Source: Anthoceros angustus
Taxonomy: Eukaryota > Streptophyta > Anthocerotopsida > Anthocerotales > Anthocerotaceae
Assembly: GCA_010909165.1 (NCBI GenBank)
Contig: VJWM01000044.1
Location: forward strand, 1,984,001-2,048,000
Reading direction: 5' to 3'
Length of the DNA: 64,000 nucleotides
Shown: one piece after another, positions 48,600 through 58,465 of the stretch
How positions within the stretch are numbered: position 1 is the stretch's first letter
Layout: each line of letters starts with the position of its first letter
Notes under the pieces: generated by a model
Database searches by the model: none
Told to the model about the DNA's origin: nothing
What the model saw: the letters and a program-made list of their open reading frames with translations, nothing else
Program-made: the position numbers and the translations under genes

Positions 48600-51500
48600 G
48601 GCTTCGTGCGCGAGCGGCTGTGTGTCTTTGAGGAAAAGTGAAGGCGATTCCGTGGGAGAGGATTTCAAAGCCTTGTTGCAACAAATTGTGCATCCGCAAG
48701 TTCACAAGAAGCTTTTCAGCAACGAGTTTTCGAGAATGGGCACCCGAGCAAGAGACATTTCGCATCACAGGCGGCCCGACTTGCCACAACAAGGGATGTG
48801 GTTTTCACTCACCTCATGGGTCGATTCCTATGCAATGTTGTTTGAAAGCCTTCCGACGGTATATCTTGAGGGTCCGCAAGGTACGAGGAGTTGAAGCGGA
48901 GGGTTATTCAACGCACCATGGGACGCTAATAAGGCCAGCCCTCGTACAATCCTCCCATGCTTTGGCTGCAATTGCACGGATGGATGCGACTTTCCTTCAC
49001 TTGGCCGAGCGCCGAATGTGGAGGTATACAATCTACGACACTTTCACGAAGCATGAGGTTTGGATACAATACAGAGTGGAATGGAGTCAAAAGGTGAACG
49101 CTTTGTGTCGTATGCATATTTCTTGGGGTCGAATTTCAAGCGGTGAAGATACCCAAGTCAAATGCAGATTCGACTTGTTCCATATGCTGGCTGAAGTTCA
49201 ACATACGGAGCACCGATCTGGAGTTGACCAAGGTAGGCCTCCTCCCGACTATCTGGTCAGATGCATGGCATAAAAGCATGTGGAGTAATGGAGGAGTTAG
49301 CGGATGTACGCCATCATGCTCCGGCGGGCGGCGATGTCTCGAGTCGCCGCCTCCGTTGCTTTGTGGCGCGCGGGAGCCCTCCACCGCAGAAAAAGGAGCC
49401 GCATGGCGGCACCATATTGTCTGGTGAAGGGTACTGCATGGCGGCGCCCCAAGTGACAAAGGGATGTCGCCGTGCCGCGCCGTTTTGTGCCGTGGGGGCT
49501 CGGATGGCCTTGCCTCAATGGCGTATGCGAGCCGGGCAGCCGCGCCCTCATTGTGGCGGAGAGGGCGTTATGGGTGTTATCCACTCCACATTACAGCGCG
49601 CATGCCGCGCCCCAAATGTGGAGTGCACGAGGCATGGCGATGTTCCCCCAATGTAATCGCAGTCGTGAACTACGGGTGCTTTGTTGTGCAGATGAGGAAG
49701 CTTGCGCCTCCTCGGCATGCCGGTGCCCGTGATGCCCGAGCCTCCAAGCCGCGGAGGTTCACCGGCAGCTGGAAGGGGCATGTCGGCGCCCGCGTGGGAA
49801 CCATGGTTTGGGTACTCCCGTGCAACATTGACTTCTTGCGTGCGTCGCCGATTGTATGCATTCTTGTCACTATGCATTTGGACTGTGGAATAATAGGCAG
49901 CAGTATGCGTATGTCCTAGTTTCTGATCTCAGTTTCAATGCACGACACTCCAGTCTTCCCAAATAGCTCTGCTGTCTGCAAAGATATTGAATTTCGGTGC
50001 CCACAAGTCTCACAATGGTGTTCCATGACATACAGCTATGTATCAAGAGGCACTCAACAAGCATCGGATACGATTGATGGAGGAACGGAAGAAGTTGACG
50101 AAGCATCGGTCGAAGTCGTACAAGGAGCCGCAGAAATATATGTTGTTATCTATCGACGGCATGGACCAGAAAAAAACTTCTCTGCCGCATATTTTGCGGT
50201 GGCCAAAGGACTTGAAGGAGGATAGTCGGATCACAGTGCATGTTGTTGGATGCATGATACATAATTACACGTTCAGAGCGCGCGATTCGCATTATGCCAA
50301 TCTCGTGAATGATGCAAATTTAACAATAACTATTATCCGTGACGTTATACACACGTATGAAGGGATACTTCCCAAAGTCTTATACCTTCAGCTGGACAAT
50401 ACATGCCGAGAGAACAAGAACCAGCTTCTATTTGCGTACTTGAACATGCTCGTTGAACTCGGGACGTTCGAGAAGGTGAAGGTTGGATTCCTCCTCGTGG
50501 GGCATACGCACGACCAAGTGGATCAAATGTTTTCATGTTTTCTAAGCATTTAAAACATAAGGAGGCCGTGACATTGCCAACTATGGAGGACATATTGAAG
50601 TCCTCGTTCACGAATCCAGAGGTGAAAGTGTTGTGAGGTGGCGACTTCCGGACATACGTATGGCCATTACAGTTAGTGAACGCGTCGGAAGTACAACCGC
50701 GGTCCGGAAGTTGAACAACCTTTCATTTCAGCACCAGTTCAAAATCACCCGCGAGGACAAAGTTGGGCGGGGAAAGGTTACCGTTATTCGTAAAAGCAAT
50801 ACTCCACTTCCCCTTGTGGGAATCAAGATGGGCTCGAATTCTTGACTTTTGTTCCGACACACGCCATCGGGCCCGCTCCTTTGATGGCATTGCGGCGAAG
50901 GACAAGAAAGCTAGTGATGGTGGTTTGACCGCACGTGAAGGCGTGGATCACTTGAAAAAGGATCGTGAAGCGCCAACATATTTGACTGTGGAGGAAGAAT
51001 GGTGGATGGATTTCTGGAATGATCAACACGAAATCGCAAATATTGTGGATCATAACATTGGGCTTGTTCTGCAAAACCCCTGGAGATGGTACGATAGGGC
51101 TGCCGCTGAAGCCCGAGTCCCCCCTTTGCACATACCGGAAGAAGCTGTACTGGACGAGGCTCTTTTGCGTGACATACCACACAGGGACATGTATCTAGGG
51201 GCCTACCAAACTATTGAACGCCAAGAAGAGGTGGCAAGAAGGATGGATGGTGATATTATGGAGATACAGAAAGGAATGTTTATTGTGACACCGTGCGAGG
51301 GTGACACACACAATAGGCGCCTGGGTAGCGAAGGTTGTAAGTGTGCACCTTTGAACCGTATTTGCTTGTGCATGGTGGCGAATCGAGCACACGGATGCTT
51401 ATGAGGGCAAGTATGTTGGAGAATTTTTCAAAGGAGAATGACAATGGACCACCCAAAAAGGTCGGAAAGGGAAAGGGCCCCAACATCCAAAAGGTTTTGT

Positions 51501-52277
51501 GCGAAAACCATTATTATATACTACGGGTTTCATCACTTGAAAAAGGATCGTGAAGCGCCAACATATTTGATCGTGGAGGAAGAATGGTGGATGGATTTGG
51601 AATGATCAACACGAAATCGCAAATATTGTGGATCATAACATTGGGCTTGTTCGCAAAACCCCGGAGATGGTACGATAGGGCTGCCCGCGGTCCCCCCTTT
51701 GCACATACCTAAGAGTCTTGGACGAGGCTCTTTTGCGTGACATACCACAGGACATGTATCTAGGGGCCTACCAAACTATTGAACGCCAAGAAGAGGTGGC
51801 AAGAAGGATGGATGGCGATATTATGGAGATACGAGAAGGAATGTTTATTGTGACACCGCGAGGGTGACACACAATAGGCGTTAGGTAAGGTTGTAAGTGT
51901 GCACCTTGGGGCCCGTATTTGCTTGTGCTGCGGTGGCGGGCGAGCACACGGATGCTTATGAGGGCAAGTATGTTGGAGAATTTTTCAAAGGACTAAAATG
52001 GACCACCCGCCAAAAGGTCGGAAAGTGAAAGGGCCCCAACATCCAAAAGGTTTTTGTCGAAAACCATTATTATATACTACGGGTTTCACTCACTTCAGAA
52101 ACATCTATGCAGCAGATAAGAAAGCTATAAAGGAAAAGTTGAGTGCGCTCGTCCTCACATTCAACCAAACACTTGGATGAGGCAATGGAGAGTGATGAAG
52201 ATGGAGATGAGGCCTGTGTGAGGGACGAGGGTCTCGATTCAAAGCGAGTAATGACATGTGCTAAGCAACTGAAATAA
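48600..52277 (+). pseudogene. DUF7869-like transposon gene, copy B (nearly complete, frameshifted)
   Basis: Plus-strand homologue of copy A. N-terminal cysteines (KPCCNKLCIRKF, 48,665-48,700; CCLKAFRRYILRVRK at about 48,835-48,880) precede VKIPKSNADSTCSICWLKF (49,140-49,200), a typical family block. An intron of about 0.8 kb (about 49,231-50,036) follows. The main exon then carries YMLLSIDGMDQKKTSLPHI, NDANLTITIIRDVI, VLYLQLDNTCRENKN and VGFLLVGHTHDQVDQMFS (50,125-50,535). A frameshift in a T run at about 50,540 breaks the frame; another lies near 50,830. NPWRWYDRAAAEARV follows, then an acidic C-terminus ending at 52,277 in another frame. A 0.58-kb part is tandemly duplicated. With one missing T restored by sequencing correction the gene might prove less damaged than it looks. 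Confidence 0.6.
50947..52110. repeat. tandem direct duplication of about 580 bp within DUF7869-like copy B
   Basis: The unit starting ATCACTTGAAAAAGGATCG (50,947) begins again at 51,531. Both copies end in TACTACGGGTTTC. The second copy lacks many small blocks of 1-12 bases relative to the first, with few substitutions, so it is shorter and out of frame. Confidence 0.85.
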
Positions 52278-53076
52278 CAAGGGAACCTTATGTTTATCCC
52301 TAATTTCTCTTCATGGCATAGGGTTTGAAAGTCGGACACCAGAGGTGTCGGGCATAAGTTTCATGTTCTTGTCATACATTGTTTTTAAGACATGCAGGAC
52401 CACCATGCCGTCGATGAGTACATCTTAAATGTCACCTTGTACCGTCTACCATGTTTTGGCATGCGAATACACCGCGCAATACATTTCATGATTACACAAT
52501 TGCACTAGTCATAACATTTGCCGTTATATAAAGAATCGTGACGGCGACATGGATCGCTTGTGCTCCACTTTCCACCCTCTAGACGCCATATGCTCCCATC
52601 GTGTTCGCTTCCGCCATCGATAACATGCATACATATCCGCTTCATGCGCCGTCAGAGCTCTCAAAAAGACGCCGATGCCGCGCCATGCCACACCCAACAA
52701 TCGCCAGATACATTTTCTACCGATATGACAACCTCTACAAAACCCATACCATAGTTGTCTCCATGTGTCTCCATGTGATTTTAAATGCGTGATTTCGTTT
52801 GGCCACAATGATTGCAACACAAGCCACCGAAACTCGAACGACGCCTTTTTTCCCCGCAATGAGGGGAGAGAACATGGGTACTTTTCTCGAAACGCATGAT
52901 AAGCCAGAGAGCACCGCTTTTCCGAATCAGATGGCACAATCCGTGTCTGACGGTGATCTTCACCCTTATTTTCTCGCCGTCACGCCTAATCCCAAACATG
53001 CCGCTTTGATAACCATCTTAAACCCCGGATCCACGATATAGACCGCACCGCTTCATGTATATTCACCGCTCAAATA
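52278..53076. other. interior of the LTR element, no clear gene
   Basis: Between the end of DUF7869-like copy B and the small minus-strand ORF I see no recognisable family. A minus-strand frame at 52,524-52,937 and plus-strand frames at 52,560-53,041 are short and mutually overlapping. This could be where a nested DNA transposon ends, but I could not find paired terminal inverted repeats by eye. Confidence 0.35.
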
Positions 53077-53631
53077 TTATGAGGTTAGACCCATGATGCT
53101 CATATTACAACTTCTCGACTTAAAGAGGAATGCATTTACGGCGAGCCAACCGCTCCTCGAGGTCACAATGTCTTGTTCTTGCTTCGCCATTGTCATAAGA
53201 TCAGAAACCCGCAATCTCTCAAGTCGATCCTGTCTTGACTGTAGGTTATCAGCACACGTGGTGTACTCCAGCAAAGTGCTCCGCACATTCAAGATGGAAT
53301 TGAGAATAACATCATGTTCAGTAAACCTTTCTTGGTAACGCTTCAGATTACTGGATTGTGCAGAGTTTGATGGAATTGGATTTGTATGCTAATTCCTGCA
53401 GACAGACCTCCTCCTTTGGGGTTGATCAAATTCTGATTCAGAATCCCGGCCTTCCTCTGCAGGGAATTGAGAATTGATAAGGACGTAGAGGAAACGTGAT
53501 CTTTCAATCCTTTCTGCAGCGGAAGCTCCTTTCTTGAAGTATTTTCTCTCAAATGCAGTCTGAGACGACTGTCTGAATTTTTCCGTATCAGACTCAGGCC
53601 AGGATTGCCTAAGATGATTTCTGCGAGGCAT
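53077..53631 (-). CDS. intact two-exon ORF downstream of the primer binding site, 165 aa, unknown
   Basis: Exons 53631-53408 and 53350-53077 join in phase 2 across a 57-bp GT-AG intron. The ATG lies about 90 bp after the primer binding site, where gag would be expected. The protein is basic at the N-terminus (MPRRNHLRQSWPESDTEKFR), then mainly helical and probably coiled-coil (ERFTEHDVILNSILNVRSTL, CADNLQSRQDRLERLRVSDL) and ends in a short basic tail. It has no CCHC zinc knuckle and no match to Copia or Gypsy gag that I recognise. Its openness after LTR divergence hints at constraint or youth, but the intron makes it odd for a retroelement gene translated from genomic RNA. Confidence 0.45.
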
Positions 53632-53720
53632 CCTTCCTATACGCAGCTAGGGTTTCAGCTATCTTATGCATGTGACAATGGCTAGGGATAAACTAATGCA
53701 AGCAAGGCACAGGCCGCACA

Positions 53721-53734
53721 TGGCTCTGATACCA
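53721..53734 (-). other. primer binding site, initiator tRNA-Met type
   Basis: On the minus strand TGGTATCAGAGCCA directly follows the last base of the 5' LTR. It is complementary to the 3' end of plant initiator tRNA-Met, the usual primer of plant LTR retrotransposons. Confidence 0.9.
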
Positions 53735-53938
53735 TGTAGCGTTTTGGGAATATCAGATCAACAGATCGCGTACTCAGCAGAACTTGCAACGTGAGAGTGT
53801 ATGTTGATTAAGGAGAGAACACATATATGAAGTCCAAGTCTCATAAAACGGTTACAACAGAAAACTACCTAAAGGGTGGCCTAATGACAAACCCGATGTA
53901 TATTACAATGAACTAATAAACAACTATTATTTCTAACA
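53735..53938 (-). repeat. 5' LTR (204 bp)
   Basis: Partner of the LTR at 39,539-39,742, same length, five substitutions. It ends at the target duplication AGATA (53,939-53,943). Confidence 0.92.
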
Positions 53939-53943
53939 AGATA

Positions 53944-54599
53944 TATAGGTGCAAACCAATAACAATAGGAGCGAGTAGCTCGCACATTGTGACACAAACA
54001 CACTCCCCACGAGAACAACACGCAAATTACTCACACATTGCTCTCGGAGTCATAGCTTTGGCCCCCTCACAACATCTTTGCATTGCATATCTAGAGGACA
54101 AGCTATGATCTTAGCTTGTCCTATGTAAAAGAGTCTATATATACTAGCTCTTGGCATCGGCACATTCCTAAGATATCCTATTGGCATCGGCATATGCCGG
54201 AAATATTTTAAGAATACACTATAATATGCAAGGAATATGCCAAAGCATATTACTTGAGCTTATCCACTTAGCTATTACTAACAATGTTTAATTAACACTA
54301 ATCAATGCTTAATTAACATAAGCACCTTAGATTAATTAACACTAATTACTTACTTAAAGATAAGTAATGAGATTAATTAATGCTAATCAAACACTAAACC
54401 CAAGTGCAGAGATTAGTGTCACACAGCATGACAAAACTGCAGAGTGAGGAGGATCCCAGACGAGGACTAGACATGCACTTGGAGAGCTTGACCTTTAAGC
54501 CCACCAAAGAAAGCTCATTAGAGAAAAGCTCGAAGGCCTCCTTGACCTTGTCTCAAGGCCTGAGGATGTGAGAGTCGTTTGCCAGTGACGGTCTGATAA
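53944..54599. other. gene-free flank right of the LTR insertion
   Basis: AT-rich DNA with repeated TTAATTAACACTAAT motifs (54,290-54,395). No gene, tRNA or conserved element seen. Confidence 0.4.
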
Positions 54600-54965
54600 T
54601 TGAGAGAGTATGCATATTGTTTTTCGAATGTTAGAAGTGTATAATCTAACAGGCCTTCATAAAAATAATTTATCATATTTTAGATCAGGTAAATTTATAA
54701 AGATTATATTTATAATTCATATTTATTGAAATTAAATTTATTTATATACAAATTAATTAGTGCAACATAAATCCCACTCCTATCCGCACCCTTTGAAGAA
54801 TGACAATCTAAACGAGGGTCCATTGAAACTACACAATGGGGATAGCTGTTATCCATTCCCGCCTACTACCTATAAAAATGTACCTAAATCTGCGGTCAAG
54901 TTCACTATGAAAACCCCGGTCCTAGGTCACAAGAACACAACCGTTCTAGCAACCTCTATGTGACC
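54600..54965. repeat. dispersed repeat, copy 2, single 132-bp unit
   Basis: Matches the element at 36,227-36,998: the AT-rich head (CTAACAGGCCTTCATAAAAA) followed by one unit from GGGTCCATTGAAACTACACA to CACAACCGTTCTAGC. Copy 1 carries four tandem units in the same place. Confidence 0.8.
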
Positions 54966-55038
54966 ACCGGTTAAGGTAAGGCGCACAATCCCAATTGCAC
55001 CTAACTTCCCAGAACTCTTCCGGAAAGATGTTCCAGCT

Positions 55039-56745
55039 TTAATTGTAGATATAAACAGCTCCAGCCCAGTTGCAAGCAGCTACCACAGAAGGCATGAACG
55101 GGTGATACACAGCGTCTGTACAAACGGACTGGACAGACTCTGGAGTTGATAGCTTCCTCAACATTTTAGATGTCCGCCAGCTGTAGAAGCATGTAGCCCC
55201 ATCCGAGGAGCCTGTCACGACGTACTCTCCATCCGGACTGAAGTTGCAACGAATAGGGAAACCGGCAACCTGGTGTCCTTCAAATCGTGTGTACTTGTTC
55301 ATTTTGAAGGGGGGACGTGCTGAGAAGATTGCTATGTAATTTCCATGTGATTGTGCTATAAAGCTGTCTTCATGTGGATGATAGCGAACTGCTGGACACG
55401 TATAAGCCTCGAGGTAAACCTATATCAACAATGCAAAAGCGCAAAATAGCAGTGTCAGTGTCGAAACAAACATCAATCTCTCTGCAAGTCAGTTTTCCAT
55501 TCTAGAAGAGTGAGTACTGAATCATCCAATAAGAGAGGGTTCACACCGAAGCCCATTACTTGATTTGACAAAGGGACTTGTGTTTCAAGACTCCACACAA
55601 TCAGTCCTTTCTCGCCAGAATTTTGCTGAGCTAGATCTGAGCTGGAAACAAACTGCCTGCCATCCTGGTTGAAGTCGAGATCTAGGATCTGTCCCAGGCC
55701 CCTGGATAACTGCATCACTGTCGAACCTGATCTCAGGTCCCAGAGCCTAAGCAAACCCTGCGATCCTCCTGTGAGGAAAGTGTCATGCTGCAACGGGTGG
55801 AACTTTGCCACGGTCACAAACTGATCTTCTGCGAACATTTGCTTCTGTGCGCCTGTCTCTACATCTGTCAACCGGGTGGTCTTGTCGAATCCACAAGAAA
55901 GCACAGAATCTCCATGACTGGACCACTGCACATCCTTTACAGATGCTGTGTGCGCACTAATTCTTCGGACACATTGCTGCCCTGCCCCCTTCCAGACATT
56001 CCAGATTTTTGCCACCTCATCTACCCCAGCAGTGGCCAGCAGACAACCTGCAGAGCTGCCCATCAGTGCATAGCATGGCACGGCCGCTGCAGAAGTCTCA
56101 CACACAAAATCCTGTAACTTAATCTGAGCCCAATGATGAAGCCCCTTAGGAATTACCATGGGTGGGCGACCACCGAACTGCATTAACACCCTTCTTATGC
56201 CCGTCAAGTTGAGCGAACAGACCCTTTGGCAGATAGTTCTCCAACGAAGCCCCTTCTTCTAGATACTGGAGCCTCCGCTGCATATGCTTAGGCAGCCGGG
56301 AGCTGAGGACCTGCCTGGACTCTGCAAAACAAGAGGCATCCAGGGTTGGCCACTCCGCGCATTCCCCACCAGCACAAGCAGTTGCCGTCAAGAGCAACAA
56401 GGCAGCAATGAATCAAGGGTACAAGGGAAAGACAGAGGAACCAGGTAATGGCAAGACCGGAGAAGTAGATTGAACAGCAGGGCCATCAGAGGCCGCGGCT
56501 GCGGCTGCGGCTGCTGCCAGGGCCCTCTCCCGCTTGGAAACATAGCGGCCCGGATGAGGCCGCAAAGGCTGCCGCGCCGATCCTCCACCGGCGGCATGCT
56601 GGGTAGTGTGAAAGGGCGGGCAGTGGCCCAGCCCACCAGGCAAAGGCCCAATCAGCTTAGCCCGCTTGCCAGGCCTGTCGCCCCCCTCGCCCTCACTGTC
56701 GCTCTCATTGTCCGAGGCCTCATACGCAGACAACAGCGCATCCAT
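55039..56745 (-). CDS. WDR25: WD40-repeat protein, WDR25 homologue
   Basis: Four exons in phase: 56745-56442, 56321-56157, 56047-55560, 55419-55039; about 445 residues. The N-terminal region is acidic and disordered (ASDNESDSEGEGGD), has a basic patch (GKRAKL) and an Ala run. A WD40 propeller follows: LDGHKKGVNAVRWSPTHG, LLATAGVDEVAKIWNVW, ISAHTASVKDVQWSSHGDSV, FLTGGSQGLLRLWDLRSG, FEGHQVAGFPIRCNFSPDGE and YHPFMPSVVAACNWAGAVYI. The order and the GHQV-GF block match WDR25, a Prp17-related family found in animals and plants; its role is poorly known, perhaps tied to the spliceosome. The donor of intron 1 (G|GTTCCT) is weak but fits the phase. The start is the first ATG in frame. Confidence 0.88.
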
Positions 56746-57334
56746 GGCATCCAAACCTCATCCGCTCCGCCAGCAATTCACGTATCCTGAGCGAGCACCA
56801 GCTTAGGCAAGCACAGGCGTCGGGGCCGAGCAAGCAGCAGGAGCAACAGCAGCTGACACGAGTTCGGCGGGATCGCGATCTCTACTCCACCTCCCCCGCG
56901 ATGCTCGCCCTGACCCGTAGGGTTGGAACTGGAGGTTCCACAGCAAACGCGCACCTGCTGTCGACAAAAGCTGAAAGAGAGAAAGCAAGGGGCAAGACAA
57001 TTGACTTGAGACAGAAGAGGCAAGAGCGCCGAAACAGCAAACTGACACCAAAGCATGTCTTCTACCATCTCGTTAGATATCCGCTACGTAATTACGTAAC
57101 TACACTACGTTACAGGGCCTTTCCTTTCCTTTCCTTAACACAACCACAAAGTGGTCTCTCATAAACACCAGCTCCCTAAGCTCTACTACCAAAATGTGGA
57201 GAGTGTCAGACAAGAATGTACAGTTGCCTTGGCCATGCCGGACAACGTGAGGAGCAAGCTATAGGGGTATAAAAAACTCTCACTCCAGTCCCTCCATGTT
57301 GCTGAGATGTAAGGTGCCTAACTGGATAGCATAT
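56746..57334. other. interval between the WDR25 and BPS1-like genes
   Basis: Contains the WDR25 5' region and the 3' UTR of the BPS1-like gene. CTTTCCTTTCCTTTCC at about 57,120-57,136 is a short pyrimidine repeat. No gene seen. Confidence 0.4.
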
Positions 57335-58465
57335 TCACAAGAGAGTGAGAGAACTGGAAGTCAAGCTGTCCAGAACATTGATCCGACTCGTAACCAAGGC
57401 CTTGAACAAATCGTTGATCTGGTGCTCCAAGGGCGCCGATCCTATCTTCAATTCCGTGGCTGATGTGCGCAAAATCTCCACCAGCTTCCCGAGATCGTTC
57501 ACCTGCTCCTGCGTAAGAGGGAACGGCGCTCTGCTGGTGAGCAAAGAATCCAAGAAGAGAAACGCCTTCCTGACCGCAGTATCCACGGCGTCCAGTTCCT
57601 GAAGCAGGGTAACAGGCGACCTGGCCCTGCGGCTGTCCGTCTCCTCCTTCACCTTATGCTGCAGAGTGACAAAGGCATGGGACCAGAGGTGGCCATGGCC
57701 GACGCTGAAGTGCGGCGGGGGTTTCCGCGGCCGGAAGGAGATGGCGGCCACGATCAAGGCGCACACGAAAATTGTGATCACCTTGGCGCCGTAGGCGGCG
57801 AGTAGGAATTCCTGGCCCTCCCGGACAGTCCCCTGGTGCGGCCTGGACGCGGCCAGCTTCTCCCCCATGGTCCGGAGGATGGAGCCGTAGCTCTCCAGCC
57901 GGGACTTGTGGTTCTGGTGCGAGAGAGAGTGCGAGAGGGATCCGTGCAGCGGGAGGCCGGGCCCGGGAGGAGCCTCGTCCCGCCGCACCACCGCCTCCTT
58001 GCAATCCACCAGCGTGCTCCTTGCGCGAAGGTACTGCACCTCCGTCCCGCGCTCCTGCGTGCCGGGCCCGAGCGCATGCAATGCCAGATGCACCAGGCGG
58101 AGGTAATTGTCCAGTTCCGCCAGCCCCTCCCGCAGCACATTGCAACAGTCCAGGAGCTTGGCGCTGTCGTCCATGTAGTCGTCCAGCCACTTGTGGTCGA
58201 TGGCTCTGGCGGCCCGCAGATGCGGCAGCGCCTCCGCCTCCGCGTGCGTGTCCAGCGCGCACGCCAGCGCCTGCTGCAGCCACGGCAGGCTGAAGTAGGC
58301 CGCGTCCGCCGCCATCTTGAGCGCCTCCAGCCGGGCCGCCAGCCCCTGCTCGAAGGCGTCCAGCGGCGCCGGCCTCTGCTTCAGCGACCCGCCACTCCCT
58401 CCCCCCCGCACCGGCAAATGCAACGCCGCTCCCAGGGACGCCAGCAGCGAGCTGTGCTGCGTCAT
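57335..58465 (-). CDS. BYPASS1/ROH1-like protein
   Basis: A single exon of 376 residues from the ATG at 58,465 (upstream in-frame codons lack an ATG). Family features: FEQGLAARLEAL near residue 40, a helical N-terminal part with LPHLRAARAIDHKWLDDYMD and AKLLDCCNVLREGLAELDNY, a hydrophobic segment in the middle (YGAKVITIFVCALIVAAISF), and a C-terminal helical region with LLQELDAVDTAVRKAF. BYPASS1 in Arabidopsis restrains a root-derived mobile signal; ROH1 binds exocyst subunit EXO70. Which role applies here cannot be told. A Gly/Ser-rich insert near residue 20 and a Pro/Gly-rich, His-containing linker before the membrane segment differ from the angiosperm proteins I know. GC content is high, like UGE and STICHEL. 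Confidence 0.88.
   Translation of the reverse strand: MTQHSSLLASLGAALHLPVRGGGSGGSLKQRPAPLDAFEQGLAARLEALKMAADAAYFSLPWLQQALACALDTHAEAEALPHLRAARAIDHKWLDDYMDDSAKLLDCCNVLREGLAELDNYLRLVHLALHALGPGTQERGTEVQYLRARSTLVDCKEAVVRRDEAPPGPGLPLHGSLSHSLSHQNHKSRLESYGSILRTMGEKLAASRPHQGTVREGQEFLLAAYGAKVITIFVCALIVAAISFRPRKPPPHFSVGHGHLWSHAFVTLQHKVKEETDSRRARSPVTLLQELDAVDTAVRKAFLFLDSLLTSRAPFPLTQEQVNDLGKLVEILRTSATELKIGSAPLEHQINDLFKALVTSRINVLDSLTSSSLTLL

Larger units (their letters stand above)
39539..53938 (-). mobile_element. complete LTR-retroelement insertion, 14.4 kb, no gag-pol seen
   Basis: Two 204-bp direct repeats bound the element and start/end with TGT...ACA. A perfect target duplication AGATA flanks it (39,534-39,538 and 53,939-53,943). 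On the minus strand the right LTR is followed directly by a primer binding site (TGGTATCAGAGCCA, matching initiator tRNA-Met), and the left LTR is preceded by a polypurine tract (TGAGAGGGGG). So the element reads right to left. The LTRs differ at five positions (about 97.5% identical), so the insertion is not brand new. I found no reverse transcriptase, integrase, protease or RNase H motif on either strand. The interior holds DUF7869-like genes, a ParB-like gene and two small ORFs. Copia-type affiliation is suggested by LTR size and the primer site only. Confidence 0.92.

Noticed and set aside
39743-53734. Copia or Gypsy polymerase inside the LTR element
   Set aside because: I looked on the minus strand for reverse transcriptase, integrase, RNase H and protease motifs and found none. 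A profile search could still find a decayed remnant.
55039-56745. PRP17/CDC40 splicing factor
   Set aside because: Related WD40 fold, but the order of repeats and the GHQV-GF...YHPFMPSVVA block fit WDR25 better.
57654-58293. long frames antisense or out of frame to the BPS1-like gene
   Set aside because: They are shadows of a GC-rich coding exon; only the minus-strand frame 58,465-57,335 has family motifs.
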